Assembly (NCBI GenBank): GCA_965657335.1
Contig: CBFHOH010000006.1
Coordinates: 1-64,000 of the forward strand
From: UBA4582 sp965657335
GTDB taxonomy: Bacteria > Pseudomonadota > Gammaproteobacteria > Pseudomonadales > Azotimanducaceae
Reading direction: 5' to 3'
DNA length: 64,000 bases
The notes under the pieces were generated by a model. The model had not been told where the DNA came from. It did not search any database and was given only the letters and a program-made list of their open reading frames with translations. Position 1 is the first letter of the stretch; each line of letters starts with the position of its first letter. Positions 45,019 to 53,935 of this stretch are shown here, piece by piece. Both the position numbers and the translations under genes were made by a program.

Positions 45019-45379
45019 GCTGCTTTTCCTTGGTGATTTTCTTTGGTTTTTTTGCTGAGGGAAGCGGGTTCATTGCCAATCTCGAAAATAGTCTTTGTAA
45101 GATGAGTTGCCTCTCGAGCGTAAACAGGCAGTTAAAAAGCAGCTTAAACGTGTTCAGAAACAGGCACAACTTATCCTGGCAGATAACGTCAAGAAGCGCC
45201 CACTGAAAGAACATCTCTACATGCGCTATATTGCTGTTGTTAACTTTGGTTTTGTGTGAGCTCTGTCCAGCGATACAAGCTCTAAGCGGCCCTTTGGAAT
45301 GACCGATGTACAACAGTGGGTGTCTCAATCGAGACATGAGAACTGTTGAGCTAAGGTCTGCTTTCCATAATAGCAGCCC
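45019..45379. other. gene-free stretch between the catabolic region and the exopolysaccharide locus
   Basis: No convincing gene or RNA is seen in these 361 bases. One plus-strand frame (about 45096-45260) encodes a Lys/Gln-rich 50-residue stretch, but it has no ATG or ribosome-binding site. A weak 5-bp hairpin (CAGCC/GGCTG, near 45370-45385) sits at the end of the acyltransferase gene. It may hold the promoter of the oxidoreductase gene, which could not be placed. Confidence 0.5.
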
Positions 45380-46495
45380 TTAGGCGGCTGATTTATCTGT
45401 TGCGCGTGTTTCTTTTATTGCTCTAACAGCCTCTTTTGCCTGATGGCTCACGTTGACCAAGAATTGCAACGGTGGGTTGGAACCAGCTTTAAAAATCCCG
45501 CAAAGATGTTTTGCTGGACCAAGTCCTCCTTTAGGTCCCTGAGCTTCGCCCGAACCCCGGCCAAGATTCATAATGGTAGCGCCGGCGTCTTGCGCAGCCT
45601 CAACCCATGTTTGTATGGCGACATGTCCTGCACCCTTAAGAATCGAGCCTGGGTCGACCGCCGGTGTGTGAAAGAGTGCGCCATGGCCGAAAAGAAAACC
45701 TAAAATCATAGCGACAGGTTTTCCATTTTCTAATACCTCGATGATGCGTACCTGATCGTGTTTCGATAATGCTAAAACGAGTTGTCGGGTCCAGTTTCTA
45801 TAAAAATCATTTTTAGAAAATCGGGATATGTCATCACGGTTTTTCCAACGTTGCTGGTGAAGTACAAAAAGGCGTTCGAGGCTCGTTTTAATACTTTCTG
45901 TTTCTGCATAGGTATTGACGCTAATGATTGCACCGTCTCTCTCTGCGCGTTTAAGCCTTGCCTTATTTTTCTTGCGTAACTTTTCTATCCTTGGAGCAGG
46001 TAAATCTACGATCCATGCTTCCGCCGTTTTTTCAGTTACCACACTTTGGCCTTGAGACTTCATCATTTGCCTTAGCCCGCTTTCGATTCGACTCGGCCCT
46101 AACGAGATGACATCAGATTGCTCTCTAAGTTTGGCTATGATGCCCATCGCAGCGTTAGGGTGTTCAGGGTCTAGCAGGAGGTCCGGAGTTATTGCGGGAC
46201 GTCCGCTGCCACCAAGCCATCGGGCAACCCGAATGCCCTTGGTTTTTTTTATTTCAAAGGCACCAGCCGCAACCACTTTCTGACCGATTTCAGCAGTGAT
46301 GATCAAAGGTGTGGATTTTTCGACGAGCAACAGGGTTGCTCTTAACCAAGCAGCCGAGCTGGTGGGATTTGGAATAGTTTGCTTCAACAAAAGTGCGTCC
46401 CACTTACTATCGAGCAATTGACTGGCATCCTGCCCGAATGCCGCTCGAATGTTGGTTGCTTCTGGCAGGTTCTCTTTTTCTTGGGCTGATCGCAT
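45380..46495 (-). CDS. CelD/FemAB-like GNAT acyltransferase of polysaccharide locus
   Basis: A 371-residue protein of the CelD/BcsL (FemAB-like, double GNAT) group. RKKNKARLKRAERDGAIIS and LFVLHQQRWKNRDDISRF are hallmark blocks, followed by RIIEVLENGKPVAMILGFLFG and MNLGRGSGEAQGPKGGLGP, the acyl-CoA/substrate part. Proteins of this kind acylate sugars or are needed for assembly of exopolysaccharides. No signal peptide. A sigma-54 type promoter lies 55-70 bases upstream of the ATG, so it has its own control although the next gene is only 89 bases away. C-terminal 20 residues are charged. Confidence 0.78.
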   Translation of the reverse strand: MRSAQEKENLPEATNIRAAFGQDASQLLDSKWDALLLKQTIPNPTSSAAWLRATLLLVEKSTPLIITAEIGQKVVAAGAFEIKKTKGIRVARWLGGSGRPAITPDLLLDPEHPNAAMGIIAKLREQSDVISLGPSRIESGLRQMMKSQGQSVVTEKTAEAWIVDLPAPRIEKLRKKNKARLKRAERDGAIISVNTYAETESIKTSLERLFVLHQQRWKNRDDISRFSKNDFYRNWTRQLVLALSKHDQVRIIEVLENGKPVAMILGFLFGHGALFHTPAVDPGSILKGAGHVAIQTWVEAAQDAGATIMNLGRGSGEAQGPKGGLGPAKHLCGIFKAGSNPPLQFLVNVSHQAKEAVRAIKETRATDKSAA

Positions 46496-46549
46496 AGCTA
46501 TTTTGTCACTTTAAATTCTTGTTTGATAAATCGTTTCCGAACAGAGGTT

Positions 46550-46565
46550 TGCAATCTCTGTGCCA
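46550..46565 (-). promoter_or_regulatory. sigma-54 promoter (-24/-12) of the CelD-like gene
   Basis: On the minus strand TGGCACAGAGATTGCA is an exact match to TGGCA-N6-TTGCW. The predicted transcript would start near 46539, about 44 bases before the start codon at 46495. Confidence 0.8.
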
Positions 46566-46584
46566 CCTCTGCAGCAAGTTTGTC

Positions 46585-47874
46585 TCAGGTCGCAAGCTGT
46601 ATCGTGTTCCCGGGGGGTGCGCGATTGCCAGAAAGTTGACCCAATTCATAGGTTTGTTTAAGGAAACTTCTGAGCACCGAATGACTGCCAGCCATTTCTA
46701 GTTGGTTCTCAAAAACGGTAAGTTTTACTTGGTCATTCGCTGCGAGGGATTTAGCGAGATGACGAATCTCATCGTCTGCTGGACGATCCGTGTAGCTAAA
46801 AAAGCGAAGGATGGGTCGGCATGGGATTGTGTTAAATGCTCTTGTTTCCAATTTTCCTTTTGTCATCGACTTGTAGTACTCATGAATTGCTGGGATGCCA
46901 GTGACAAGCTTTGCGTACTTGAAAAAATCAGCGCCCATGCGATTGGCAAGGTCGATAGTCATAGCCCGATTCGCTTGAAATTTTAGTTCGAGGTGGAAAG
47001 CGCCGGAGTAAAAGTCGCAAGCTGCTAGCGCTGCAAACGTCTCGCGTAAAATTTCAGCCGTCATGTCTTCGGGCAGGTCCGGCCCATGTAAATACCAGGA
47101 TGGTCTTGTAAATTCAGGGAGGAAGTCGGTATAGCACTCCTCTGTGATCAAATGCACATGCGGTGTACCATCCTGAATAACGCCCTCCACATCAAATTGT
47201 CGACCAGAAAGGAATTCCTCGATAACGCAATGCTCCTGACCGAGGTCGTTGCAAATATGATCGACAGCAGCAGAAGCTTCGGCCTTCGTTTTCACATATG
47301 TTATTCCCTTGGAGCCCTGTCCAAACGGTGGCTTCACAACCGCAGGCAGGATCGTTGCGGCGACCTTGCTAGCGTCTCTGGTCTGTTCCCATGCGGGTAC
47401 ATTCATATCTGCGTCCGTTAACCTTTTGCGCATGAATGTTTTGCTAAGACTTGCTTGAACAGATGCTTCAGAGAATCGCGTATCGTTGTCCAATAGTCGA
47501 TTTACCTCAGCATAAATTGGGATCAGATTGTCATCCTGTGGCATTAACACTGTGTTGCACTTGAGATTGCGAGCCGTCTGCAGAATCAGAGGAATTTTTG
47601 CTCGGTCGTAAATGTCGACGGCAACTGAGCGGCAGGCGAATCGCCAGTTTGCTTGATCCGGAGATGAGTCAAACAAGAAGACCTTGTATCCTGTGAGGTT
47701 GAGTTGCTCCACAAGTTCTCTGGTATGGAATCGACTAGCTAAAACAATAACCCACTCCTTGTCACACCGAATTCTGTTCATTAACTGATACAGCGGAGAT
47801 AGAAATCTTGTTGCAATACGCAACACCAACTTTATTTTCAGCTTCAGAGAGTGGTTAACGTTTTTTGCTTGCAT
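46585..47874 (-). CDS. ATP-grasp ligase of the exopolysaccharide locus
   Basis: A 429-residue protein. FMRKRLTDADMNVPAWEQT and LPAVVKPPFGQGSKGITYV provide the ATP-grasp domain with the Lys-containing nucleotide-binding loop; HCVIEEFLSGRQFDVEGVI and FHLELKFQ are the metal/ATP-binding acidic strands, then IDLANRMGADF. The first 130 residues (AIAR-like NAD-fold segments: EWVIVLASRFHTRELVEQL) form the usual pre-ATP-grasp domain. Carboxylate-amine ligases of this kind attach amino acids or similar to a carboxylate; here the partner is probably a sugar acid or peptide decoration. Start ATG 47874 follows a sigma-54 promoter. Confidence 0.82.
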   Translation of the reverse strand: MQAKNVNHSLKLKIKLVLRIATRFLSPLYQLMNRIRCDKEWVIVLASRFHTRELVEQLNLTGYKVFLFDSSPDQANWRFACRSVAVDIYDRAKIPLILQTARNLKCNTVLMPQDDNLIPIYAEVNRLLDNDTRFSEASVQASLSKTFMRKRLTDADMNVPAWEQTRDASKVAATILPAVVKPPFGQGSKGITYVKTKAEASAAVDHICNDLGQEHCVIEEFLSGRQFDVEGVIQDGTPHVHLITEECYTDFLPEFTRPSWYLHGPDLPEDMTAEILRETFAALAACDFYSGAFHLELKFQANRAMTIDLANRMGADFFKYAKLVTGIPAIHEYYKSMTKGKLETRAFNTIPCRPILRFFSYTDRPADDEIRHLAKSLAANDQVKLTVFENQLEMAGSHSVLRSFLKQTYELGQLSGNRAPPGNTIQLAT

Positions 47875-47911
47875 TGGCTTTACCTGTTCGATCGTGTCCG
47901 TTGTAGTGGTT

Positions 47912-47927
47912 TGCAATTTCCTTGCCA
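47912..47927 (-). promoter_or_regulatory. sigma-54 promoter (-24/-12) of the ATP-grasp gene
   Basis: Minus-strand TGGCAAGGAAATTGCA matches TGGCA-N6-TTGCW exactly. -12 GC at 47913-47914 places the transcript start near 47901, 27 bases before ATG 47874. Divergent partner at 48041-48056. Confidence 0.85.
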
Positions 47928-47976
47928 AGCCGTTTGCCTGTCATTCATTGCAAGTTGCAAGGTGCAGGCTCGCTTT

Positions 47977-47989
47977 GCCCGCAATATGC
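47977..47989 (-). promoter_or_regulatory. candidate activator site between divergent sigma-54 promoters
   Basis: Minus-strand GCATATTGCGGGC shares its first ten bases, GCATATTGCG, with the sites before the LuxO-like gene. It lies midway between the divergent promoters at 47912 and 48041. The surroundings contain further TTGCAA and CGCGATTTGCGAG elements. Confidence 0.5.
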
Positions 47990-48040
47990 GGTTATAGATC
48001 GCGATTTGCGAGTGAGTCTAAGTGCGCACGTTTGTATTGC

Positions 48041-48056
48041 TGGCATACTTTTTGCT
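48041..48056 (+). promoter_or_regulatory. sigma-54 promoter (-24/-12) of the glycosyltransferase gene
   Basis: TGGCATACTTTTTGCT is an exact TGGCA-N6-TTGCW match. The start codon of the glycosyltransferase at 48144 is 88 bases downstream. Confidence 0.85.
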
Positions 48057-48143
48057 CGTTGTTTCACCATGCAGGGCTTTGAAAAGGCTGCAACAAGGCC
48101 TACGCAGAGGTTGGGCACGGCAATAAAAACTAAGGTGAAACGA

Positions 48144-49226
48144 ATGAATATGCAAAGCAATGCAAAACAGGGCGAGAGAATTTGCGAAGCGGGAACGCCG
48201 GATAATTCGCTAGACCTTTCAATTCTCATCGTCAGCTACAACACAAGGGATTTGACTTGCGAGTGCATCAAGTCAATTAACGACAGCAACTTGCAAATGC
48301 GTTACGAAGTAATCGTCTACGACAATGCCTCAGATGATGGTAGCGCGGACTCGATTGAAGCGCAGTTTCCAGAAGTAAGGCTGATACGATCTGATACAAA
48401 TGTTGGTTTCGCAGCAGCAAACAATATTGCAGCTGGATCAGCACTGGGAGGCTGGGTATTGCTTTTGAACCCAGATACTCAGGTACTCGATAAGGGTATC
48501 GCGCGTTTGTTTCAGTATGCAGTGACAACGAACGAAAGGGGTATTTTTGGCGGCGCCTCTGTTACACCGGGAGGTGTTGTCGATTTCAGAAGTTGCTGGG
48601 CGAGACCTGGATTGTGGGGGTTGACCATGAGGGCATTAGGTGTCTCAAGCCTCGCTAAAAAATCCAAGGTGTTCAATCCTGAAGAGATGCCTGACTGGCA
48701 GCGCGACACGATTAAGGAAGTTGACGTGATTACGGGGTGTTTTCTCATGCTGAAGAAAACCACTTGGGATGAACTCGGTGGGTTCGACGTAGACTATTTC
48801 ATGTATAGCGAAGAAACAGACCTTTGTCTGCGTGCCGCAAGAAACGGCATATCCCGTATTTTTTATCCGTACGCAAGGGTGCTTCATATTGGTGGCGCTT
48901 CAGAACGGTCCAAGCCCCATAAGACCATCAAGTTGTTTCGCGGTAAACGTCTATACTTCGAGAAAAATTATGGCTGGTTGGTTTCAACCTGCGCAGCGCT
49001 AATTCTTAATATCCATGTACTGACGCGTTTGTTGGCGTTAAGTGCCGGTCGCCTTCTTGCGGTGAGCAAAACAGATGAATTTCAACATTGGCTAATCGTT
49101 TGGCAAGAAAGGAAAACCTGGAACAAGCCCGAACGTCACCTAGGGCGAGATTTGAAATACACTTGCTCCGCCGCGAATGAACAGATCACGATCTGCAATG
49201 TCAGTGACTCAATCTCTCTGTCTTAG
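48144..49226 (+). CDS. family 2 glycosyltransferase (rhamnosyltransferase-like)
   Basis: A 360-residue GT-A enzyme. LDLSILIVSYNTRDLTCECI opens the fold; EVIVYDNASDDGSADSI supplies the nucleotide-binding Asp; GGWVLLLNPDTQVLD carries the DxD equivalent (NPDT as in WbbL-type rhamnosyltransferases); FDVDYFMYSEETDLCLRAARNG supplies the acidic catalytic region. A C-terminal hydrophobic segment (TCAALILNIHVLTRLLAL) suggests membrane association. ATG 48144 has AAGGTGA upstream; the frame is open further up but that stretch contains the promoter and is non-coding in character. Confidence 0.88.
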   Translation: MNMQSNAKQGERICEAGTPDNSLDLSILIVSYNTRDLTCECIKSINDSNLQMRYEVIVYDNASDDGSADSIEAQFPEVRLIRSDTNVGFAAANNIAAGSALGGWVLLLNPDTQVLDKGIARLFQYAVTTNERGIFGGASVTPGGVVDFRSCWARPGLWGLTMRALGVSSLAKKSKVFNPEEMPDWQRDTIKEVDVITGCFLMLKKTTWDELGGFDVDYFMYSEETDLCLRAARNGISRIFYPYARVLHIGGASERSKPHKTIKLFRGKRLYFEKNYGWLVSTCAALILNIHVLTRLLALSAGRLLAVSKTDEFQHWLIVWQERKTWNKPERHLGRDLKYTCSAANEQITICNVSDSISLS

Positions 49227-49580
49227 TCGCTCGACATGCTCAAAAAATTGCGTTTTGAAGTTTCTACTGGAACGTTAAGGGTGGTTCGTGCAGGCAAAAC
49301 ACAACTTGCTTGACCGCATAAGCGTTTGCCAAGACGTTGGTTTCCGCCCAGGTTTTCGTCTGTGTGAGCAATGTCCGTCGAGATATACGCGTGCGCCAGA
49401 AAGGCAAAGAATTGCGCTCATCGGAAAGGTTGGGAATATACTTTTGACGGATTTTCGATGTCCATTCGGCGCAAAAATCGCTATTTCTAGGGTCGATTGT
49501 GGCAAATAAAGGTGAAGCACACCGACACCTGAAAAGACTATAATGGCAATGAAGTTGATCAAGTCGAGTCAAGAACAGTT
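49227..49580. other. gene-free stretch upstream of the GAF-GGDEF gene
   Basis: No convincing gene. On the plus strand TGGCAATGAAGTTGAT (49544-49559) is a near match to the sigma-54 pattern, failing only at -12 (GA for GC), 22 bases before the TTG start. AAGGCAAAGAATTGCG near 49402-49417 has a one-base-short -24/-12 spacing. A TATAAT occurs at 49539. Any of these may drive the next gene. Confidence 0.4.
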
Positions 49581-50750
49581 TTGTCCAATACAACGGTAAA
49601 TATTGCGGATCATCAGGCGCATCGTAAACTCATGGAAGTAGCGCTCGCGATGTCTGCGTTAAGAGATCTTGATTCGCTGCTTGATCAGATTTTGCGGGAA
49701 GCTAAAGACCTCACTCGCTCGGATGGCGGCACGGTATATTTAGCTGAAGATGACAGCACATTGAAGTTTGCCTTGCTGAAAAACGATACCCTGAAACTAC
49801 ATCAAATCGCTGAGCCGGGTAGTGAAATTAATTTACCTGATGTGCCGCTAAATAAGGCGAGCGGTGAAATGAACTTGAGTAATGTGGCAGCGGCGGCGGC
49901 TAACCTAGGTCAAACAATCGTTATCGATGATGTTTATGTCAATGAGGCCTATGATTTTCAGGGCACGCGAATTTTTGACCAAATGCTTGATTACCGCTCT
50001 GTTTCATTTCTTGCAGTGCCGTTAAGAAACTACCAAGGGGATTGCATCGGTGTACTTCAGTTGTTGAACGCTCGTAAGCATGATGGCGAAGTGACCCGAT
50101 ACGATCTTAGTCAAATTCCCTTGGTTGAATCTTTTGCTTCTCTCGCCTCGGTTGCAATTCAACACCGTATGCTAATGGATAGCAGTGAAGATAGGATTAA
50201 CGTAGCCATAAGCGAGCTCCACAAAACAAAAAAAGCTCTCGAAAGCATTGAGACGATTGACTCGGTGACCGGCCTTCGAAGAAGGGGTTATTTTGATGAG
50301 GTTCTTGTTAACGAGTGGCGCCGCGCGAGAAGACAGCGGCACGACCTTTCTCTGTGCATTCTTGAAATAGATCGCTTCGACCAAATCGCGCTAAACAAAG
50401 GCCCGAGTTTTGCCGAAGCCTGCCTTGTGACAGTCGCAAATGAACTTGGACAGTTTTTTAAAAGGCCCTCGGATTTCTTTGCGTGTTTTGATGTTGGTTC
50501 GTTTGGTGTGATTTTGCCCTACATGACAACAGTCGAAGCTTTTGAGCAAATTGATAGATTGCGTGAAGAAATCCTCTCAAGACCCTTTATTGCTGGCGGT
50601 GAGAAAGTCAGAGTGACAATCAGCAGCGGTGTCGCTACGCTTGGCGCATTCGAAAAGGATAATTTATCAGACTTAATCCAGTTCGCATCGTCGTCTCTGA
50701 TTCGATCAATAGAATCAGGCGGAAACATAACTCATCAGCATGAACCTTAG
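49581..50750 (+). CDS. GAF domain protein with degenerate GGDEF domain
   Basis: About 389 residues from a TTG start (an ATG at 49632 is possible). The N-terminal GAF domain spans about residues 20-195 (MSALRDLDSLLDQIL, LTRSDGGTVYLAED, SFLAVPLRNYQGDCIGVLQLLN). After a short coiled linker, a GGDEF-type fold begins with DSVTGLRRRGYFDEVL. Its signature is FDVGSFGVIL where active cyclases have GGD/EEF, so the catalytic acid is lost and the domain should not make c-di-GMP. It may act as a GTP- or c-di-GMP-linked or structural regulator of the locus. It overlaps the export lipoprotein gene by 11 bases. Confidence 0.82.
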   Translation: MSNTTVNIADHQAHRKLMEVALAMSALRDLDSLLDQILREAKDLTRSDGGTVYLAEDDSTLKFALLKNDTLKLHQIAEPGSEINLPDVPLNKASGEMNLSNVAAAAANLGQTIVIDDVYVNEAYDFQGTRIFDQMLDYRSVSFLAVPLRNYQGDCIGVLQLLNARKHDGEVTRYDLSQIPLVESFASLASVAIQHRMLMDSSEDRINVAISELHKTKKALESIETIDSVTGLRRRGYFDEVLVNEWRRARRQRHDLSLCILEIDRFDQIALNKGPSFAEACLVTVANELGQFFKRPSDFFACFDVGSFGVILPYMTTVEAFEQIDRLREEILSRPFIAGGEKVRVTISSGVATLGAFEKDNLSDLIQFASSSLIRSIESGGNITHQHEP

Positions 50751-51834
50751 CGAACAAGGGGGAAACAAAATTAGCATTCTGACGCTTTTATCAAGGTCCT
50801 TGACGGTCTTGGCCGCAATTTTGATCATCGTCTCCTGCGGCTCTAATCAGACCGCTAGCGATTCACCGGTCAATTACAAAGAAGTTGCGCTGAGTGAGTC
50901 AGACCAAAAGGTCGACCAGGCTGCAGTAAAAAGGCAGCCAGTGTCGGTCTCACCGATCACTCGAGATAGCGAACCACAACCTAGTAATGATTATGTTGTC
51001 GGCCCTGGTGACGAATTGACAATCAACGTTAATGGGGAGGAATCCATGCGGGAGCTAAGGTTGAGCGTCGATGGTAACGGCTTTATTCAGTTGCCTATTG
51101 TTAATCGCATCAATGTGTTGAATCTGAGTGTTGCGGAGATTCAGGAAAATCTTGTCTCCGCTTTCACTAGAGAGTTCATCGATCCTTGGGTTGTTGTCAC
51201 TGTCTCTAGATACCGAAGTCGCCCGATCTATATGCTGGGGGAATTCCAGTCTCCGGGTGTCATACACATGGAAAGGCCCACTAACATCACGCAAGCATTG
51301 GGTCTTGCAGGCGGAATGACCGACAAGGCCTATTTAGAAGGTGCGCGATTACTGCGCGACGATAAAATTGTCGCGGTAGATGTCGAGGCGATATTGAATC
51401 AGGGAAGATTCGATCAAAATGTATGGCTTCGCTCTGGAGATACGCTGTATGTTCCGAGCGTTCAAGATTTGAAGATCTATGTCCTTGGTGCTGTCCAAGA
51501 ACCCGGTGTTCAGCCCTACCAGAAAGAGATCGGTGTGCTAGCAGCCATTGCAGCTGCTGGAGGCGCGGTTAAAGGTGAGGCAAAACTCAAAGACACTCGT
51601 ATTATCCGCACTTACTCAGCGGTAAGCGGCGAGTTGATGACGATAGATGTGGCTGACCTCTTGCGAGGCCGTCGACCAGACTTTCAGCTGCGCCCGGGAG
51701 ATATCGTGTTCATTCCTAATCGGCCGATTGCGAATTGGAATCTTGTGATTAACCAAATTGCACCAACCTTCCAGTTGGTGAGTGATGTGCTCGCTCCCTT
51801 CGTCGAGATTGAGTTCTTAATACAAAATCAATGA
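50740..51834 (+). CDS. polysaccharide export outer-membrane lipoprotein (Wza/OtnA type)
   Basis: A 364-residue lipoprotein: signal peptide helix LTVLAAILIIVSC with lipobox Cys near residue 33. The Poly_export domain starts DYVVGPGDELTINVNGEE, followed by SLBB-type repeats (RPIYMLGEFQSPGVIHME, LKIYVLGAVQEPGVQPYQ), each ending in an Ala-Gly-Gly turn, AGGMTDKAYLEGA and AGGAVKGEAKLKD. It ends with a C-terminal segment LRPGDIVFIPNRPIANW and an amphipathic tail, as in Wza helix barrels. It forms the outer-membrane pore for the polymer. It is translationally coupled to the GAF-GGDEF gene. Confidence 0.92.
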   Translation: MNLSEQGGNKISILTLLSRSLTVLAAILIIVSCGSNQTASDSPVNYKEVALSESDQKVDQAAVKRQPVSVSPITRDSEPQPSNDYVVGPGDELTINVNGEESMRELRLSVDGNGFIQLPIVNRINVLNLSVAEIQENLVSAFTREFIDPWVVVTVSRYRSRPIYMLGEFQSPGVIHMERPTNITQALGLAGGMTDKAYLEGARLLRDDKIVAVDVEAILNQGRFDQNVWLRSGDTLYVPSVQDLKIYVLGAVQEPGVQPYQKEIGVLAAIAAAGGAVKGEAKLKDTRIIRTYSAVSGELMTIDVADLLRGRRPDFQLRPGDIVFIPNRPIANWNLVINQIAPTFQLVSDVLAPFVEIEFLIQNQ

Positions 51835-51841
51835 TGGTTGT

Positions 51842-53935
51842 TTAGGCGTGACTAAATTTTGGATCAATGTGCGACATGTCGCTCATGACTAGCCGAACTC
51901 TGTTTGGTACGAGATCCTTAAGGTGACTGACGATCCGACGTAACGGGCCAACAGGGGAACCGGGGCAGGTCGCAACTAAGGTGAGGTCGCATTGAGAAAA
52001 AATAAAATCTGAAGCGATATTCTTACCGACTGGGCCAATATTCAAAATGACAACGTCATAGTTTTGAGACAAGTTAGCAACCGCGATTTGGATTTGGGCA
52101 AGTGACATTTGTTCCTCGGTAATAGCGCCTGTAATACCCAGTGGCATTAATTCGAGTCCGTGGTCATGTTGCTCGGTTTGCACCTTGCCGCCCATGACGT
52201 ATTCTCGCCAACCGGCTTCTCCGGTCTCGTTACTGGCTGTCGGGGATAATATTGTATTGACCTGAAGCGTCTTTAAACCCGACATTGAAAAGCTTGTAGC
52301 AAGCTGTGTAGCAATCGTTTCACTTTGGACCTGCTCGGAATCCGAGGTGACACCCATTACTCGCGCGCGTCTATTTTTATCCAGCGAAGGGATGCCGGCT
52401 AACTGTATGTTGTTCCTAAGGCGATAGACATTTATGTCCACCGCGCCGACCAATGATCCTTGATCAATAGACCGCAGTTGCCCGATTAGTGGGGTATCAC
52501 GGTCAAATGTATCAAGGTCGTCAGTGTATTTCACTTTCGGCATAACGACCAGCACTGCAATAAAAAGGCCTATTATGCAAGAGAACCCAAATACAAAGCC
52601 GACTACTCCCAGAATTTTGCGCTGATCTTTGACGGGCTGAAGTGGAAGCGGTGCGCGAGAAACCAGCTCAACAGATCCAGGTACATCCAAGCGGCTTTCT
52701 AGTTGGACTTTTTCCAATGCCCGTTGAGTCTCATCGAGCAACTCGCGAAGCATGGCGGTCTCTTTCTCTAATGTCCGTAGCCGGATGGTTTTCGCATGCA
52801 ACTCTTTTGCTTCTTGTTCAAGCTTGTCTCGCTGCGGACCCATATTGTCGAGTTTTTCCTTTAGCTCTCCTACTCGGTCCTGCCGTTTGCTTGCATCAGC
52901 GGGAATTTCGCCGCTCATTTTTAAGGCCTTGATTTGTTTTCGACGGTCGGCCATGGCTGTGTTGAGGGTGTCGATAGAAGCTTTAATCTCGATAATCTTT
53001 TTGCTTGTTGGCTGATAGCGGAGCTCCATCGTCGCCAGAGCGCTGAGCTTCTTGCTGTGCTCAAATAGCATAAGGTCCAGTGCATGATCTTCTACAAGCT
53101 CTTTCAGCAGAAGGTCATCGGCGATACCCGCACCCGCTGTTGTGCCATAGGTTTCAAGTTCCAGAACCATCCTTTTTAATTCTTCGATCGCCCTGTCTAG
53201 CGTTTGTAGCCCTTCGAGCTTATCGTTATGTGCGCCCACGACGGAATCCAATCCATACTCACCACCGAGCGCCAGTGTCTCTTCATTTTTGTTAGCGAGT
53301 TTGCTTGCCAACTCTCCCTCTCGGTTCTTTAACTCTCGAAGTCGATAACTACCACGATCACGCACTTGGTTTCGTTGGGCCTCAAGGTAAGTATCAAGCA
53401 GAGTATTTGCGTACAAGACCGCTTTCTCTGCATTATCAGTGGTCGCTGTGATTTTTATGACACTCTTGGACTCCGAGATTTTCAACAGCTGGCTCAGGCC
53501 AAGAGGGCTAATATCGTTTTTGGGGGCCAACGTGTTGATCGCTTTTGCAGTCTCTTCGATAAGGCCTGGGCTTGAAAGCATGCCGACTTGGGAATTAACA
53601 AATGCATCGAATGTGCGCGAGGCCATGGAGTTGCCTTCGTACATAATGAACGGCTGCGTGGCCGCAATACGGATGATGGCTTGGCTTTCATATTTAGGCG
53701 TGGCAATCAAAAACAGTGCAGTGCCGAGAAAAACACCTAACCCGATCCCGGCCCCTAGAAGCCGTTTGATTTTCCCTCGAAATCCTCGAACAAACCAATT
53801 GATGATATCGGGTGAGGGCTGATCCTCATCAATCAAACTGGTTACTTGTGCAAGCTGACCTTCATGGTGGGCGCTGGGCGGTGCCGCGACAGAATGACGT
53901 CGTTCGTCACCGGTATCGGCCAAAGGATGATTCAT
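51842..53935 (-). CDS. Wzz-type polysaccharide co-polymerase with degenerate kinase-like tail
   Basis: A 697-residue inner-membrane protein. TM1 (LLGAGIGLGVFLGTALFLIA) precedes the Wzz periplasmic part with KYESQAIIRIAATQP; a long helical coiled region carries LKNREGELASKLANKNEE and similar; the Pro-rich LPLQPVKDQRK precedes TM2 (VVGFVFGFSCIIGLFIAVLVV). The C-terminal cytoplasmic part resembles the BY-kinase fold (RRARVMGVTSDSEQVQSETIATQLA and VVILNIGPVG), but the Walker A GKT is absent and there is no Tyr cluster, so it should not phosphorylate. The start is fixed by an ATGA overlap with the upstream glycosyltransferase. It controls chain length and links to the exporter. Confidence 0.85.
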   Translation of the reverse strand: MNHPLADTGDERRHSVAAPPSAHHEGQLAQVTSLIDEDQPSPDIINWFVRGFRGKIKRLLGAGIGLGVFLGTALFLIATPKYESQAIIRIAATQPFIMYEGNSMASRTFDAFVNSQVGMLSSPGLIEETAKAINTLAPKNDISPLGLSQLLKISESKSVIKITATTDNAEKAVLYANTLLDTYLEAQRNQVRDRGSYRLRELKNREGELASKLANKNEETLALGGEYGLDSVVGAHNDKLEGLQTLDRAIEELKRMVLELETYGTTAGAGIADDLLLKELVEDHALDLMLFEHSKKLSALATMELRYQPTSKKIIEIKASIDTLNTAMADRRKQIKALKMSGEIPADASKRQDRVGELKEKLDNMGPQRDKLEQEAKELHAKTIRLRTLEKETAMLRELLDETQRALEKVQLESRLDVPGSVELVSRAPLPLQPVKDQRKILGVVGFVFGFSCIIGLFIAVLVVMPKVKYTDDLDTFDRDTPLIGQLRSIDQGSLVGAVDINVYRLRNNIQLAGIPSLDKNRRARVMGVTSDSEQVQSETIATQLATSFSMSGLKTLQVNTILSPTASNETGEAGWREYVMGGKVQTEQHDHGLELMPLGITGAITEEQMSLAQIQIAVANLSQNYDVVILNIGPVGKNIASDFIFSQCDLTLVATCPGSPVGPLRRIVSHLKDLVPNRVRLVMSDMSHIDPKFSHA

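Noticed and set aside
45096..45260. Lys/Gln-rich open frame on the plus strand
   Set aside because: No ATG or RBS, no family resemblance; treated as non-coding.
49539..49544. TATAAT as a sigma-70 -10 box for the GAF-GGDEF gene
   Set aside because: No recognisable -35 at 16-18 bases; cannot be preferred to the near sigma-54 site.
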